Part shown: one piece after another, positions 60,301 through 63,768 of the stretch
How positions within the stretch are numbered: position 1 is the stretch's first letter
Layout of the letters: each line of letters opens with the position of its first letter
Source of the DNA: Sipunculus nudus
Taxonomy: Eukaryota; Annelida; Sipuncula; Golfingiida; Sipunculidae
Assembly (NCBI GenBank): GCA_026874595.1
Contig: CM049316.1
Coordinates: 61,517,676-61,581,675 of the forward strand
DNA length: 64,000 nt
Reading direction: 5' to 3'
Translations under genes and position numbers: made by a program
The notes under the pieces: generated by a model
What the model was told of the DNA's origin: nothing
The model's database searches: none
What the model saw: the letters and a program-made list of their open reading frames with translations, nothing else

Positions 60301-61901
60301 GCAAATTAGGTTTCCCCTGATGAGGTCATGATGACTGTTTTTAGTGGACCCATAAAAACGCATGCCTAAGTACAGGCCTGTTTATCTAGATGTCTAATTT
60401 GCAACAACATCTGAAAATGAGCTGTAATTCACATTGGTAGAATAAGTTCAGAAAATGTTTCCATTTGTTATGTAATATGCCTCACTAAGGTGCGAGAAAA
60501 ATTTAGTGCCAATCCAACAGTAATTAGAAGTTGGTAGCCAAAGTACTAAGTTATAAAATCTGCTTTTCAAACAGCTTGCCAACTGATTGATGTAACTGAG
60601 ATGATTATTACAGCTTAGGAGATGGAAGCACAGCCAATTATGCGAACACCCCTTAGGCTCCAAGGATGGTGAAGCTACTTGCTGTAATGATTAATGTAAC
60701 ACTTACATAATCTCTCACCACAATTCCATAGGTATGTGTTGTGCTATTTATATATAAAAAACATGTAACATGCTCTGAGGAACTATACTGTGTCAGTATG
60801 TACACAACATTGACAGTATAACCCTAATAAGCATACTTCAGTAAAACAAATTATCTTTCATTGTTTGGGTAAATCAATTTATTTAGAGGACATACAAATG
60901 AAATGAAGGAACTCCACAAGAAAATATTAGAAAAATTTCGATATTTTAATGTTATTATTAGGAATATTCTTGGTGATGTATATGGAATGTGAATACAGTT
61001 ATTAATGACTTTATTGTTACAAACATCCTGGTATGCTGTACATACATGTTAACTTCTGCAGAGATGTCTGATATTTTGCAGTGTAGTTGTTGATATACAA
61101 TTCACCCTTGCTATTACAGACAGGGGCAGAACTTGGGTCTAGTTTGTAATTACAAGGTGGTGTCTGTAGTAGAAAGTTACCAGACCTCCGGCTTTATCTT
61201 TCTGGGACCATAATGTGTTCCCAGAATAGCAGGTGCCCATAACTGAGAGGTTTACATAAGACAAGGTTTTCCTCCATGGTGAATTAACTTGCATAAATTA
61301 TATGTGTGTTTGTGTGATGGTGTGTATTGGATCAAATTATCTTTGCTGAATAAAGTGCCATTTTATGTTCTATATGGTTCTGTTACTATCCATTCTAAAT
61401 TTATATATATGATAGTTTCTTTTTGCAAAAATTCATCTTTTTTAAAATAAATTTATACAGGATATATTTATGCAGAAGGATATATCGGCAAGGGTGCAAT
61501 CCGAAAACAACAATTTTGTTTCATACTGCAAATGCTCATCAGTGTTGTAATTGTACCTGAAAATTTTCTCTTGATAAGGTATATATTTTTTTTCTTGATA
61601 TATGATTTCCATGACCTACTTACAATGATAAATGAATAAGTAGTTGTATGCAGTGTGATGTTGTAGTGTGACAAGTACATTAACATGCATGTGTTATACA
61701 AATGTGTTATCTATGACACTCAATGAAACACAGAAGTAAGACCATTGAAACAGAGAAGTACACACTTACCTGGATAAACAGCTATGCCAGATTCCAGTAT
61801 ATCAAGTTTAACATCTTCTACACTTTTAGGTAAATCCACCGGCTCTGGATCTGCGTCCATGACAAGTTCGCCATTGCTCTTGCGGTGCCTTGCTCTGGCT
61901 T
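210..61901 (-). CDS. PLEKHG4-like: PLEKHG4/puratrophin-like RhoGEF, 13 spliced exons, incomplete at the 3' end
   Basis: The product should activate Rho-family GTPases by nucleotide exchange and link this to lipid/membrane and cytoskeletal control. Joined minus-strand exons are 61901-61770, 55474-55351, 54020-53921, 50505-50401, 49340-49224, 48470-48220, 23195-23057, 21642-21520, 9067-8873, 8247-7343, 6340-6155, 1008-894 and 344-210; all have AG/GT borders and compatible phases (1,2,0,0,0,2,0,0,0,2,2,0,0 at their 3' ends). Domains, numbered from the putative exon-1 Met: CRAL-TRIO-like about 38-200 (ESGIAVYPG ... KQLPPELGG ... EEWVHFRK), spectrin-like helices about 200-535, disordered Ser/Arg-rich linker about 536-798, DH domain from about 803 (MREMIQTEEDYVQSL, then LRGKRSIVFGNLEQI). 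This order and these motifs fit the vertebrate PLEKHG4/PLEKHG4B/ARHGEF40 family better than Dbl/MCF2 or Trio. The remaining DH exons and the PH domain lie beyond position 1. Orthology within the family is not resolved. Confidence 0.93.
345..893. other. Intron between exons 13 and 14
   Basis: 549 bp, AT-rich. Contains ordinary intron sequence only; I see no repeat or conserved element. Confidence 0.7.
894..1008 (-). CDS. PLEKHG4-like: Exon 13: N-terminal DH domain (CR1 helix)
   Basis: 115 nt. Acceptor GTTGTAG|AACACT, donor CCACAG|GTAACC. With the split Arg codon it reads TLMMIMREMIQTEEDYVQSL then QFVIDNYIPEMLREDVPQ. The E-x-I-x-T-E-x-x-Y-V-x-x-L pattern is conserved region 1 of Dbl-homology domains; the Glu in TEEDYV corresponds to the conserved CR1 glutamate that contacts Switch I of the GTPase. 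Leaves in phase 0. Confidence 0.95.
1376..3370. repeat. HINE/pearl-like element with five ~330-bp tandem units
   Basis: Starts with a perfect 6-bp hairpin (GGCACC-GCA-GGTGCC, 1376-1390) and GTATCGCCAGACA at 1394-1406. Ends with the inverted copy TGTCTGGCGATAC at 3357-3369, overlapping a hairpin CCAGAC-TAT-GTCTGG. Between them are five units about 325-335 bp long (GGTGGCGCCACCTG landmarks near 1653, 1988, 2312, 2705, 3031; the 2705 interval carries an extra ~70 bp duplication), then a (GGC)n run at 3306-3325. This tandem-core plus microsatellite plus 3' hairpin design is that of bivalve pearl elements, regarded as non-autonomous helentrons. No transposase ORF. Confidence 0.65.
3387..6004 (+). 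repeat. Repeat element copy A (hairpin-tailed, ACGG microsatellite)
   Basis: Begins CAAGGGACCTATGGGTCACG and ends in a near-perfect 14-bp hairpin with TAT loop at 5974-6004 (TAGCTCAG...CTGAGCTA). It has two internal cores starting ACGTGCCATGG at 4720 and 5391 (period 671), a partial third start at 5893, and a (ACGG)n tract at about 5906-5956. Copy B at 25632-28229 matches along its whole length with small indels. No long ORF; probably a non-autonomous helentron-like element. It starts about 17 bp after the previous element ends. Confidence 0.75.
6155..6340 (-). CDS. PLEKHG4-like: Exon 12: linker before the DH domain
   Basis: 186 nt. Acceptor TTCTGCAG|CATGCT, donor AGAAG|GTAGGC. The junction with exon 11 rebuilds a Ser codon (AG|C). 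Encodes MLDEDRGLRGQIHRRESEDD, an S/R-rich stretch (SRSGRGLTSYSSMADL) and MTEEEVKRRR, a basic helix leading into the DH domain. RRES is a further R-x-x-S type site. It lies only 150 bp from the 3' hairpin of the repeat element at 3387-6004. Confidence 0.92.
6529..6840. mobile_element. SINE-like element with a tRNA-like module at each end, facing inward
   Basis: Minus strand from 6840: GGGTTCTGTAGCTTAGGGGT then AGAGCACAGGACTCGAGGCC, with a Pol III A box (TAGCTTAGGGG) and a degenerate B box (GGTGCGATTTT) about 45 bp on. Plus strand from 6529: GGGACTTCATGACAGGGCGG then TAGCACTCGC, also tRNA-head like, with a weak B-box-like GGCCCGGTG near 6607. The ~200 bp between is unrelated to tRNA. Lies in the intron between exons 12 and 11. 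Confidence 0.55.
7343..8247 (-). CDS. PLEKHG4-like: Exon 11: end of spectrin-like region plus long Ser/Arg-rich linker
   Basis: 905 nt, the largest exon. Acceptor TCTGGCAG|GCTTAC, donor GCCAAG|GTTTGT, ends in phase 2. The first ~100 codons are helical (AYEWALNAMKYVAGM; an EYL-like hydrophobic core; LQEQCRVARTRCLETIQLL), corresponding to the last spectrin-like helices of the family. The remaining ~200 codons look disordered: Arg/Ser/Pro rich, with a three-fold GSRESLR-type repeat at 7585-7650 (about residues 635-656) and RRRSF and LRRNS sites that fit basophilic-kinase consensus (R-x-x-S). Inferred role: a phospho-regulated linker between the spectrin and DH modules. Coding DNA here is clearly more GC- and CpG-rich than the introns. 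Confidence 0.94.
8300..8570. repeat. Two-copy ~150-bp duplication in the exon 11/10 intron
   Basis: TGACTTCTGACCTCATTAAA TATT at 8329 recurs as TGACCTCTGATCTCATTAAA TATG at 8470; each is followed by TTGGTTAATATTT about 60-70 bp on. An old local duplication of a dispersed repeat. Otherwise this 625-bp intron (8248-8872) shows nothing. Confidence 0.65.
8873..9067 (-). CDS. PLEKHG4-like: Exon 10: spectrin-like helix
   Basis: 195 nt, 65 codons, phase 0-0. Acceptor CATTGCAG|ACACAG, donor GACAAG|GTAAAG. Encodes TQLEKAQDLLEEASML, then the helix IREIARDLKARVRTFAGRLE and FKIEDTHTCYNLMDK. It is strongly helical with heptad-like spacing, consistent with the last spectrin-like helices before the linker. 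Confidence 0.94.
10293..10379 (-). mobile_element. tRNA-Ser-like sequence (SINE head or tRNA pseudogene)
   Basis: On the minus strand: A-box region TAGGCCAGTGGTAAATGC, then GGACTTGAGAGG, where the TGA anticodon position would fit tRNA-Ser, a long variable arm, and a perfect B box GGTTCAAATCC followed by TGCTGC. The acceptor stem does not pair well, so it is not a functional tRNA gene. It abuts MITE copy 1 (55 bp apart). Confidence 0.55.
10434..10702. mobile_element. MITE copy 1 with perfect 22-bp terminal inverted repeats
   Basis: The left end at 10434-10455 (AAAAGGTATGGTTCTCAGGC plus AC) is the exact reverse complement of the right end at 10681-10702. A/T-rich flanks extend the symmetry further, so the true edge and target duplication are uncertain. 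269 bp, no ORF. A second copy is at 38859-39138. Non-autonomous DNA transposon; superfamily not assigned. Confidence 0.85.
10985..11600 (+). repeat. Dispersed repeat family F, copy 1
   Basis: GATGCCAAGTGTGTCCCAAG GGGGAGG at 11414, then CATTTTCCATATTTTCCTAT A, GAGGAATTTGTTATTATTTG and GGGTCTACTGCAGTGC. The same series occurs at about 17090-17345 and 55595-55790, all in the plus orientation. The 5' shoulder GTGGCACCAAACTTGTTTGTCACAAG (near 11014) resembles GTGCCACTAATTTGTCGTCACAC at 17099. Confidence 0.6.
12200..13130. promoter_or_regulatory. Intronic CpG-rich island, candidate promoter/enhancer
   Basis: Away from coding exons, most of the window is AT-rich and poor in CpG. This block is dense in CpG, most strongly at 12230-12400 and 12960-13060. 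It holds a homeodomain-type palindrome TAATTGCAATTA near 12242, a TCF/LEF-like plus GATA-like core (CCTTTGATAAAG) near 12326, and a GC-rich stretch with CCGCGG. CpG retention suggests unmethylated, functional DNA. No TATA box or initiator could be assigned. Confidence 0.4.
12443..12589 (+). other. Exon-like ORF with consensus donor inside a CpG-rich island
   Basis: Seen: ATG at 12443 opens 49 codons (MNAQMVCFVKNYAQQIYLER, then RVEESLDQFLDRCGH and YAVIHDGRL) ending exactly at a consensus donor, CTG|GTAAGT at 12590. It is antisense to the RhoGEF and lies in the intron between exons 10 and 9. The ORF continues only 10 codons past the donor. I do not recognise the peptide. It could be the first exon of an antisense transcript or nested gene, or part of a conserved regulatory element with chance coding potential. 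No following exon was identified. Confidence 0.3.
13131..14579. other. Intron 10/9, between the CpG-rich island and the minisatellite
   Basis: No supported gene. Short ORFs on both strands lack coding character. CpG density falls off after about 13250. Confidence 0.6.
14580..15795. repeat. 1.2-kb higher-order minisatellite (83-84 bp made of three subunits)
   Basis: Period 83-84 bp, about 14 copies. Each copy holds three related 27-30 bp subunits, all centred on AGGGATCCTGA-like text but with different flanks (GATCCTGATTTTGATG; AATCCTGAAGTTGATTCTG; GGATCCTCATTTCAGGACTG). Homogenisation is strongest in the middle (14810-15350); the ends are more diverged. GATC and GGATCC sites are extremely dense. 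Because 83-84 bp is about 28 codons, minus-strand repeats of an RIPDP peptide arise by chance. Confidence 0.92.
17090..17345 (+). repeat. Dispersed repeat family F, copy 2
   Basis: AAAGTGTGTCCCAAAAGGGG TCATTTTCCATATAATTTCC then GAGGAATTTGATATTATTTC and GGGGCTATCAAAGTGCCCTC. Diverged relative of the 11.4 kb copy. Confidence 0.55.
20235..20525 (+). repeat. Dispersed repeat remnant ending TTGGTGGAGGTTTGGGCTTTG
   Basis: Starts GGCAAGGAGGTTACGTTTTC with GTCTGTATGTTTGTCTGTTC and ends CCCTTGGTGGAGGTTTGGGC TTTG. The two ends resemble a conserved non-coding repeat widespread in aquatic animal genomes; this resemblance is from memory and was not searched. Decayed, no ORF. Confidence 0.4.
21250..21500 (+). 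repeat. Dispersed repeat family D, copy 1
   Basis: Contains ACTTTGCAGACAGACATCCC, a ~110-bp middle, and the 3' signature GGGGGCTGCCATTTTGTG with GATGTCACAGGTCGCATG. The same modules in the same order occur at 54165-54450 (+) and 37755-38010 (-); the 3' part also occurs at 32030-32105 (+) and loosely at 40865-40965. Copies 21.2 and 54.2 kb share both ends. Ends just before exon 9. Confidence 0.6.
21520..21642 (-). CDS. PLEKHG4-like: Exon 9: spectrin-like helix
   Basis: 123 nt, 41 codons, phase 0-0. Acceptor ATTTCAG|GTGATA, donor GCAATG|GTAAGT. Encodes VIAWLSAEGKSILIKHETIS and a helix ending QQKDFEKHYFAAM. The W-L-x-x-E-G start is the typical beginning of a spectrin-like repeat helix in Dbl/PLEKHG4 proteins. 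Confidence 0.93.
23057..23195 (-). CDS. PLEKHG4-like: Exon 8: spectrin-like helix
   Basis: 139 nt. Acceptor TTTGCAG|TGCATC, donor AGTCAG|GTGAGG. It completes a Gly codon (GG|T) and encodes ASVQKAKHLFRQVKQTAVQL then MHHLEQCLQLRQFEQASSQ, a long amphipathic helix. It follows exon 7 after a 24.9 kb intron. The protein runs on without a gap relative to vertebrate PLEKHG4, so no coding exon appears to be missing in that intron. Confidence 0.92.
24515..24607 (-). mobile_element. tRNA-derived SINE fragment
   Basis: The minus strand reads CCTGTGGTCAAATGGTTACC then ATGTCCGTTTACTAGGCCAG and ACTGGTTTCAGCCC. It has an A-box-like GTGGTCAAATGG and a B-box-like GGTTTCAGCCC at tRNA spacing, flanked by T-runs on the plus strand at both ends (A-runs on the SINE strand). 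Short and degenerate. Confidence 0.45.
25632..28229 (+). repeat. Repeat element copy B
   Basis: Full-length, highly similar relative of copy A in the same orientation, 22.2 kb away in the 25 kb intron. Same start (CAAGGGACC), two cores at 26955 and 27628 (period 673), ACGG microsatellite at 28143-28182 (shorter than in A), and the same 3' hairpin at 28199-28229. The high similarity indicates recent activity or recent gene conversion. Confidence 0.78.
31715..32110 (+). repeat. Dispersed repeat family D, copy 4 (3' module conserved)
   Basis: The 3' part (32028-32105: TTAGGGGGCTGCCATTTTGC, GGATGTCAAAAGTTGCATGT) matches the family. The 5' part is different or strongly diverged, so this may be a sub-family or chimera. 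Confidence 0.5.
32395..32570 (+). repeat. Dispersed repeat family E, second copy
   Basis: GAACCCCCAGTTATGACCAC CTTTGGGACTGACCAAAGTG GTCATAAATTGGGGGTGGTC. The symmetric GACCAC/GTGGTC pairs match the 34.6 kb copy. Confidence 0.55.
34590..34735 (+). repeat. Dispersed GACCACC...GGTGGTC repeat, family E
   Basis: AATAAGACCACCTGCAGGAC TGGCCAAAAGCGGTCTTAAT TTACAGGTGGTC, then AGACCACTCAAGGGTGGTCTT. The same plan, with internal GACCAC/GTGGTC symmetry, occurs at 32395-32570 (TGACCACCTTTGGGACTGACC), 29935-30018 (inverted) and 61095-61262 (degenerate). Confidence 0.55.
35225..36041. repeat. HINE-like element with three ~305-bp units and GGAC tail
   Basis: Units share GGTCAAGGTCACCCATCTTC at about 35254, 35558 and 35859 (period 304 and 301); the third is truncated. 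They are followed by a GGAC microsatellite (about 35978-36003) and a 3' hairpin TAGCCC...GGGCTA at 36020-36041. Same design as the 1376-3370 and 3387-6004 elements but unrelated in sequence. The 5' end is not resolved. Confidence 0.65.
37755..38010 (-). repeat. Dispersed repeat family D, copy 2 (inverted)
   Basis: Minus-strand reading gives the family modules: GACCACACCCAAAT-like text on the opposite face, TCACCTTACCAAAATTCTCC, CATGGGGCTGCCATTTTAGT and GGATGTCACAGATCACATGT. Intact family order, opposite orientation to the 21.2 and 54.2 kb copies. Confidence 0.55.
38859..39138. mobile_element. MITE copy 2, diverged
   Basis: Left end AAAAGGTATGACTCTCAGGG at 38859, right end CTGAGAACCATACCTTT ending at 39138. 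The interior matches copy 1 (ACTACATAACAAAGAAAA; TTGTATTATTTTAT; GTTTGATGCGGGGG). The terminal repeats have acquired mismatches, so it is older than or no longer mobilised like copy 1. Confidence 0.82.
42434..42499. repeat. 33-bp tandem duplication
   Basis: TCTTATATGTTGACAGTTTA TCTATTGTA at 42434 is repeated at 42467 almost unchanged. Confidence 0.85.
42650..43170. repeat. Degenerate GAGTCC/AAGTCC hexamer repeat in two blocks
   Basis: Blocks at about 42650-42805 and 43010-43170 consist of loosely repeated (C)GAGTCC and AAGTCC hexamers, separated by ~200 bp of unique AT-rich DNA. The plus-strand ORF across it (PSPRPSRPSPSPG) is the repeat read in one frame and is not taken as a gene. Confidence 0.8.
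43509..45474 (+). repeat. Repeat element copy C, divergent and shorter
   Basis: Begins CAAGGGACCCATTGGTCACG and ends with the family hairpin at 45444-45474 (TAGCTCCG...CTGAGCTA, one more mismatch than A and B). Only one ACGTGCCA core (about 44898) and a degenerate GGCCGGACGGACG tail. It contains a private 100-bp tandem duplication (44621-44820) and a G10-rich run near 44548. An older member of the A/B family. Confidence 0.7.
44621..44820. repeat. 100-bp perfect-period tandem duplication
   Basis: Two adjacent 100-bp units beginning CAAGTGAAGGCTG at 44621 and 44721, with a single G/T difference seen between them. The near identity marks it as recent. It lies inside repeat copy C and creates the mirrored ORFs seen there on both strands, which are not genes. 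Confidence 0.9.
45475..47815. other. 25-kb intron, part next to exon 7
   Basis: AT-rich DNA without recognised repeats or genes up to the start of the 44-bp array. Short ORFs here have no coding character. Confidence 0.55.
47816..48255. repeat. Ten-copy, 44-bp tandem array of the exon-7 end and its splice donor
   Basis: Ten consecutive units of exactly 44 bp with no indels, plus-strand form CTACTCACCCACAATCTGAG followed by CAGTATGTTAAGAGATTCAT and 4 variable bases. Unit 10 (48212-48255) contains the last 36 bases of exon 7 and its donor. On the transcribed strand 8 of the 9 intronic units keep GT at the donor position, and 7 keep GTGAGT; unit 6 (48036-48079) has lost it and unit 4 has GTGATT. 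Units differ by substitutions only, so the array is not brand new. Confidence 0.93.
48220..48470 (-). CDS. PLEKHG4-like: Exon 7: first spectrin-like helices; its 3' end is inside a 44-bp tandem repeat
   Basis: 251 nt. Acceptor TTTTGTAG|AAACTG; donor TTGTGG|GTGAGT in phase 2. Encodes KLEPFIRKCQCVARNLVF, a Glu/His-rich helix (ALHLIEEHEQHIQGALDNHE) and LEHDMNLLTYCSDCG. These are amphipathic helices of the spectrin-like region that follows CRAL-TRIO in the family. The last 36 bases (48220-48255) are part of unit 10 of the tandem array at 47816-48255, so copies of this donor recur downstream in the transcript. The first donor is chosen because it leaves phase 2, matching exon 8; reading past it gives TGA at once. 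Confidence 0.93.
49224..49340 (-). CDS. PLEKHG4-like: Exon 6: C-terminal CRAL-TRIO segment (QLPPELGG)
   Basis: 117 nt, 39 codons. Acceptor ATATTTAG|ATTGAC, donor CGCAAA|GTAAGG. Encodes IDLVTSMDPLYKFVDAKQLP then PELGGTRVLFHEEWVHFRK. The QLPPELGG motif followed by H-x-x-W-x-x-F/Y is the hallmark end of the CRAL-TRIO domain in Dbl-family GEFs and SEC14 proteins. Phase 0-0. Confidence 0.95.
49645..49721. repeat. 38-bp tandem duplication
   Basis: GGTCGCTCTGTTTAAAGATT ACAGGAAGCTGGCTCCT at 49645 is repeated at 49683 with two substitutions. It lies in the intron between exons 6 and 5. Confidence 0.85.
50401..50505 (-). CDS. PLEKHG4-like: Exon 5: CRAL-TRIO-like domain
   Basis: 105 nt, 35 whole codons. 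Acceptor ATTGCAG|GCATCC, donor TTGAAG|GTAAGT. Encodes EVLSMVHVLADKVAQSLLF followed by KSSVFRPQSSLK, matching the strand-loop-helix segment between the VIADAR strand and the C-terminal CRAL-TRIO helix. The phase is symmetric (0-0), so skipping this exon would keep the frame. Confidence 0.88.
50506..52916. other. Intron 5/4, left part
   Basis: No gene. A 14-base C run at 52410-52423 is the only sharp feature; the rest is AT-rich intron. Confidence 0.55.
52917..53265. repeat. ~187-bp tandem duplication
   Basis: ATTAGAAATTTTCTGTATTG at 52923 recurs as TTTAGAAATTTTTTGTGTTA at about 53110. Both are followed by TATAATGC-ACAGCTTTT and AATTTTGCAG plus a pyrimidine run. Diverged, so old. Confidence 0.75.
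53390..53765. repeat. Short HINE-like element remnant with GACA tail
   Basis: A ~290-bp body (including AAAATGGCACCACCTGGCAG near 53434) is followed by a GACGGACAGACAGACAG-type tract (53685-53718) and a tail hairpin centred on TTCCTTCCAAGGAA (about 53735-53750). It lies 156 bp from exon 4. Boundaries approximate. Confidence 0.45.
53921..54020 (-). CDS. PLEKHG4-like: Exon 4: CRAL-TRIO-like domain, VIADAR strand
   Basis: 100 nt. Acceptor CTACACAG|GTCAGAG, donor GTTGAG|GTAAGT. Encodes SEHDSSVVTVIADARGSS and a helix (LTALNALLQTLYTVE). The [V/I]-x-[V/I]-[L/A]-D-x-R strand is the central hydrophobic strand of the CRAL-TRIO fold in RhoGEFs such as Dbl, Trio and PLEKHG4. Enters in phase 2, leaves in phase 0. 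Confidence 0.92.
54165..54450 (+). repeat. Dispersed repeat family D, copy 3
   Basis: Shares TTTACAGACACACATGTCCC, ATCAAACTCTCTTCGCAGAG AGATTCT, and the tail CTCGATGTCAAAGGTCACAT GTAGAAAT with the family at 21.2 kb. Lies in the exon 4/3 intron. Confidence 0.6.
55351..55474 (-). CDS. PLEKHG4-like: Exon 3: CRAL-TRIO-like domain
   Basis: 124 nt. Acceptor TTTCAG|GTTGCC, donor GCAAA|GTAAGC. It completes the Gly codon of exon 2 and encodes CQDVSGKPLILIFCKHPFW then SSKELAKIILYYCLLAK. The D-x-x-G-[KR]-P/A-L-hydrophobic strand followed by a helix is the usual opening of the SEC14-like fold in this family. Ends in phase 2. Confidence 0.93.
55595..55790 (+). repeat. Dispersed repeat family F, copy 3
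   Basis: GATGCCAAGTGCGTCCTAAG GGGGTTAATC then TTGTTGTTATTTAGAGGTGG GTCTAATGCAG. Shorter than the 11.4 kb copy; lies just upstream of exon 3 in the gene. Confidence 0.5.
55791..61769. other. Intron 3/2
   Basis: About 6 kb without exons. Holds the 58.6-58.9 kb duplication and a degenerate family E copy (61095-61262). The rest shows nothing I can support. Confidence 0.55.
58620..58945. repeat. Two-copy ~186-bp duplication (TTGTTCACAA...AGGGCCATAAATAAAG)
   Basis: The module GCTTGTTCACAAATTCCAAA CAGACAAAAGGGCCATAAAT at 58628 recurs at 58814 with substitutions; both end in CACT(A/G)ACAAGGG-TTTTT-GTGT. A G-rich run (GGTGGGTGGGTGGGGGGGG) separates the copies near 58770. Confidence 0.75.
61770..61901 (-). 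CDS. PLEKHG4-like: Exon 2: start of CRAL-TRIO-like domain
   Basis: 132 nt. Acceptor TTTATAG|AAGCC, donor CCAG|GTAAGT. It enters with two bases of a split codon and leaves in phase 1. It encodes a basic then acidic stretch (RARHRK, DADPEPVDLPK) followed by LDILESGIAVYPG, the conserved motif that opens the CRAL-TRIO segment in PLEKHG4/ARHGEF40 proteins. The other two frames hold stops, so the frame is certain. Confidence 0.9.
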
Positions 61902-63749
61902 CTATAAATATATACACATGAGATAAGCACGTTTTTTTCATTTTGATAAAACTCTCAGTCAAGCAAAGATTACAACCTTCAATCTTATCTCCTTTGTCCT
62001 GGAAAGGTAGCTAGGTGAGACACTGTTCCTCAAAGTGCATGTCAAGTTCAACATTGCCGCGCCTTTATCCTGTAATAGTATACTCAATGATAACTCCTTA
62101 TGTTAACTACAGCGAAAAAACACACACAAATACAGGTAGTAGTAGTTTATCAACCTTGAAGCTTATCACTGATAAGCATGAGTGAACTTTGACGAATCCA
62201 TTGACAGTGAATTTAGAGTACAGAAGAAGACTACTCTTATCCCTTGCTTGAAATGCAGTCCTGTTTCTTGCAAATTCTTGTTACATAAATTGTCAGGTCT
62301 TTAATGCTGGCAATCATGTGTGACCAGAGCTGAATTAGCTGCGATCATAATCTTGGTGTATTTACCTGGTAGATATTATCACTTGCCTAGAAAACATACT
62401 TAATAATGTCATCAACATGGAAATTATAGTCTATGATGCTTCTGTGATCATTGTTAATAATGCACCACACAGCAATTACTGATGTATTCCACAATTAACA
62501 AGGCAAAAATGCAATCTAACACAATGAATCAGATACAGCGATTTCCAGTATGACCAATCATGTAGCTAAGAAAACTGAGGTATGTGATCCTCCAAGTTCT
62601 TTAGTGATAGTTGTTCCTTATTCACCACATAGCGCTTCTGGATGCATCCCACAAATAGAAGCAACATATAAATGGTTCAGTTTTAGGTATTTCTACCACT
62701 TGTCTAAAGCAGATAAAAACTATGGTATGTATGCCTCATATGATTTTTCCCCAAGTGGTATCCACTTAACAATGACTGCTACATAAAACAGAACCCAACG
62801 CTATCGTACACAAGTTCTTTATGCACAGAAATCACAGGAAGTCCCAGGCTTTATATCTCACGTTAATCCTGAGACATATCTAGGTTTTGAGCCCAGCACT
62901 TGACCCACGGAGGTAGATGATATGATGTATGTTCTTGTACTTGAAATCGTTCAAAGGGAGCCCTAATGCGCCACGGGTGGTACTGAAGGAAATCCTGGCA
63001 ACTGATGACATTCAACAACTCCTCTGACCATCAAAGCTGCCCTATTACATCAAATCCACTGATAAGAACCAACATCTGTGAATCTGCTCAAACTGCCACT
63101 GTCTAGATCCCCGGCCAAGCTCACACTGTCCAAATCCCTGGCCTCAGCTTCTGGTAGTGCTGAGAAATCCATAGCAATCCTGTAATGTGTGATCCAGTCT
63201 GACGGTCAATCCAATAATCCATAAACTTGCGTGTTAATAACAATATCCTTTAATTGTATATCAGGAGTAATTTCTACCTCAGATATGCATACTTAAACAC
63301 CATTTGTCAGATCTTATAATACAATTTCTTACATTTGTATCAATGGTAGGTTTTCTCGGTTTTTAGATCTCCACAATCTTACCAGATTTTATGTTGTATA
63401 TCTTGACTGAAAGTTTTTGATAGAGGTGGTAACACATTGATGTATGCCACACTAATTCTCAGTTTTGTCATTAAAACTGAGTTTTTATGATGTTCAAATG
63501 AATATGTGCACCACATGTGGGCATGATCTTACAATGTATAATCTAATGAGGTTACCTTAACAGTACACAAACAGATGCTTTAACCAGAGTTACAACACTG
63601 TTCCAAGTGGTCCTCCAATATTTATCAACAGATCCACAATCTTCCCATGTGGGGCAACCATGAATTACAACCGTCTGTACCCGGGGCACCCCATTACCCG
63701 TGTACTAGATTAAACTTTGCTCGGTCTCCGCTGGGTTTCACTTTCTCAC
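61902..63749. other. Intron 1/2 (if exon 1 is correct)
   Basis: 1.85 kb. Apart from the exon-like ORF at 63050-63172 and a modest rise in CpG at 63650-63750 I see no feature. Confidence 0.5.
63050..63172 (-). other. Exon-like ORF, possible alternative 5' exon
   Basis: Seen: ATG at 63172 in a strong context (G at -3, G at +4) opens 40 codons ending in TGA at 63050. The reading starts MDFSALPEAEARDLDSVS and then shows an acidic DLDSGSLS pattern that looks like real protein. An AG lies just upstream (ACATTACAG). A donor-like AGT|GTGAGC sits inside but in phase 0, whereas exon 2 needs phase 1; the in-phase GT sites are weak. It could be an alternative first exon, an upstream ORF or chance. Confidence 0.25.
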
Positions 63750-63768
63750 CTTGGCTGTACCTTTTCAT
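63750..63768 (-). CDS. PLEKHG4-like: Putative first coding exon (exon 1)
   Basis: Seen: ATG at 63768-63766 opens MKRYSQ and runs 19 nt to a good donor (CAAG|GTGAGA). It ends in phase 1, which is what exon 2 needs; the joined split codon G|AA gives MKRYSQEARARHRK. The ATG has A at -3, and an in-frame TAG lies 22 codons upstream with no open frame across it. The DNA just downstream in the gene (63650-63750) is richer in CpG than its surroundings. Inferred: this is the start of the protein or of one isoform. Vertebrate relatives have longer N-termini, so further upstream exons beyond the window, or an alternative start, are possible. Confidence 0.45.
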
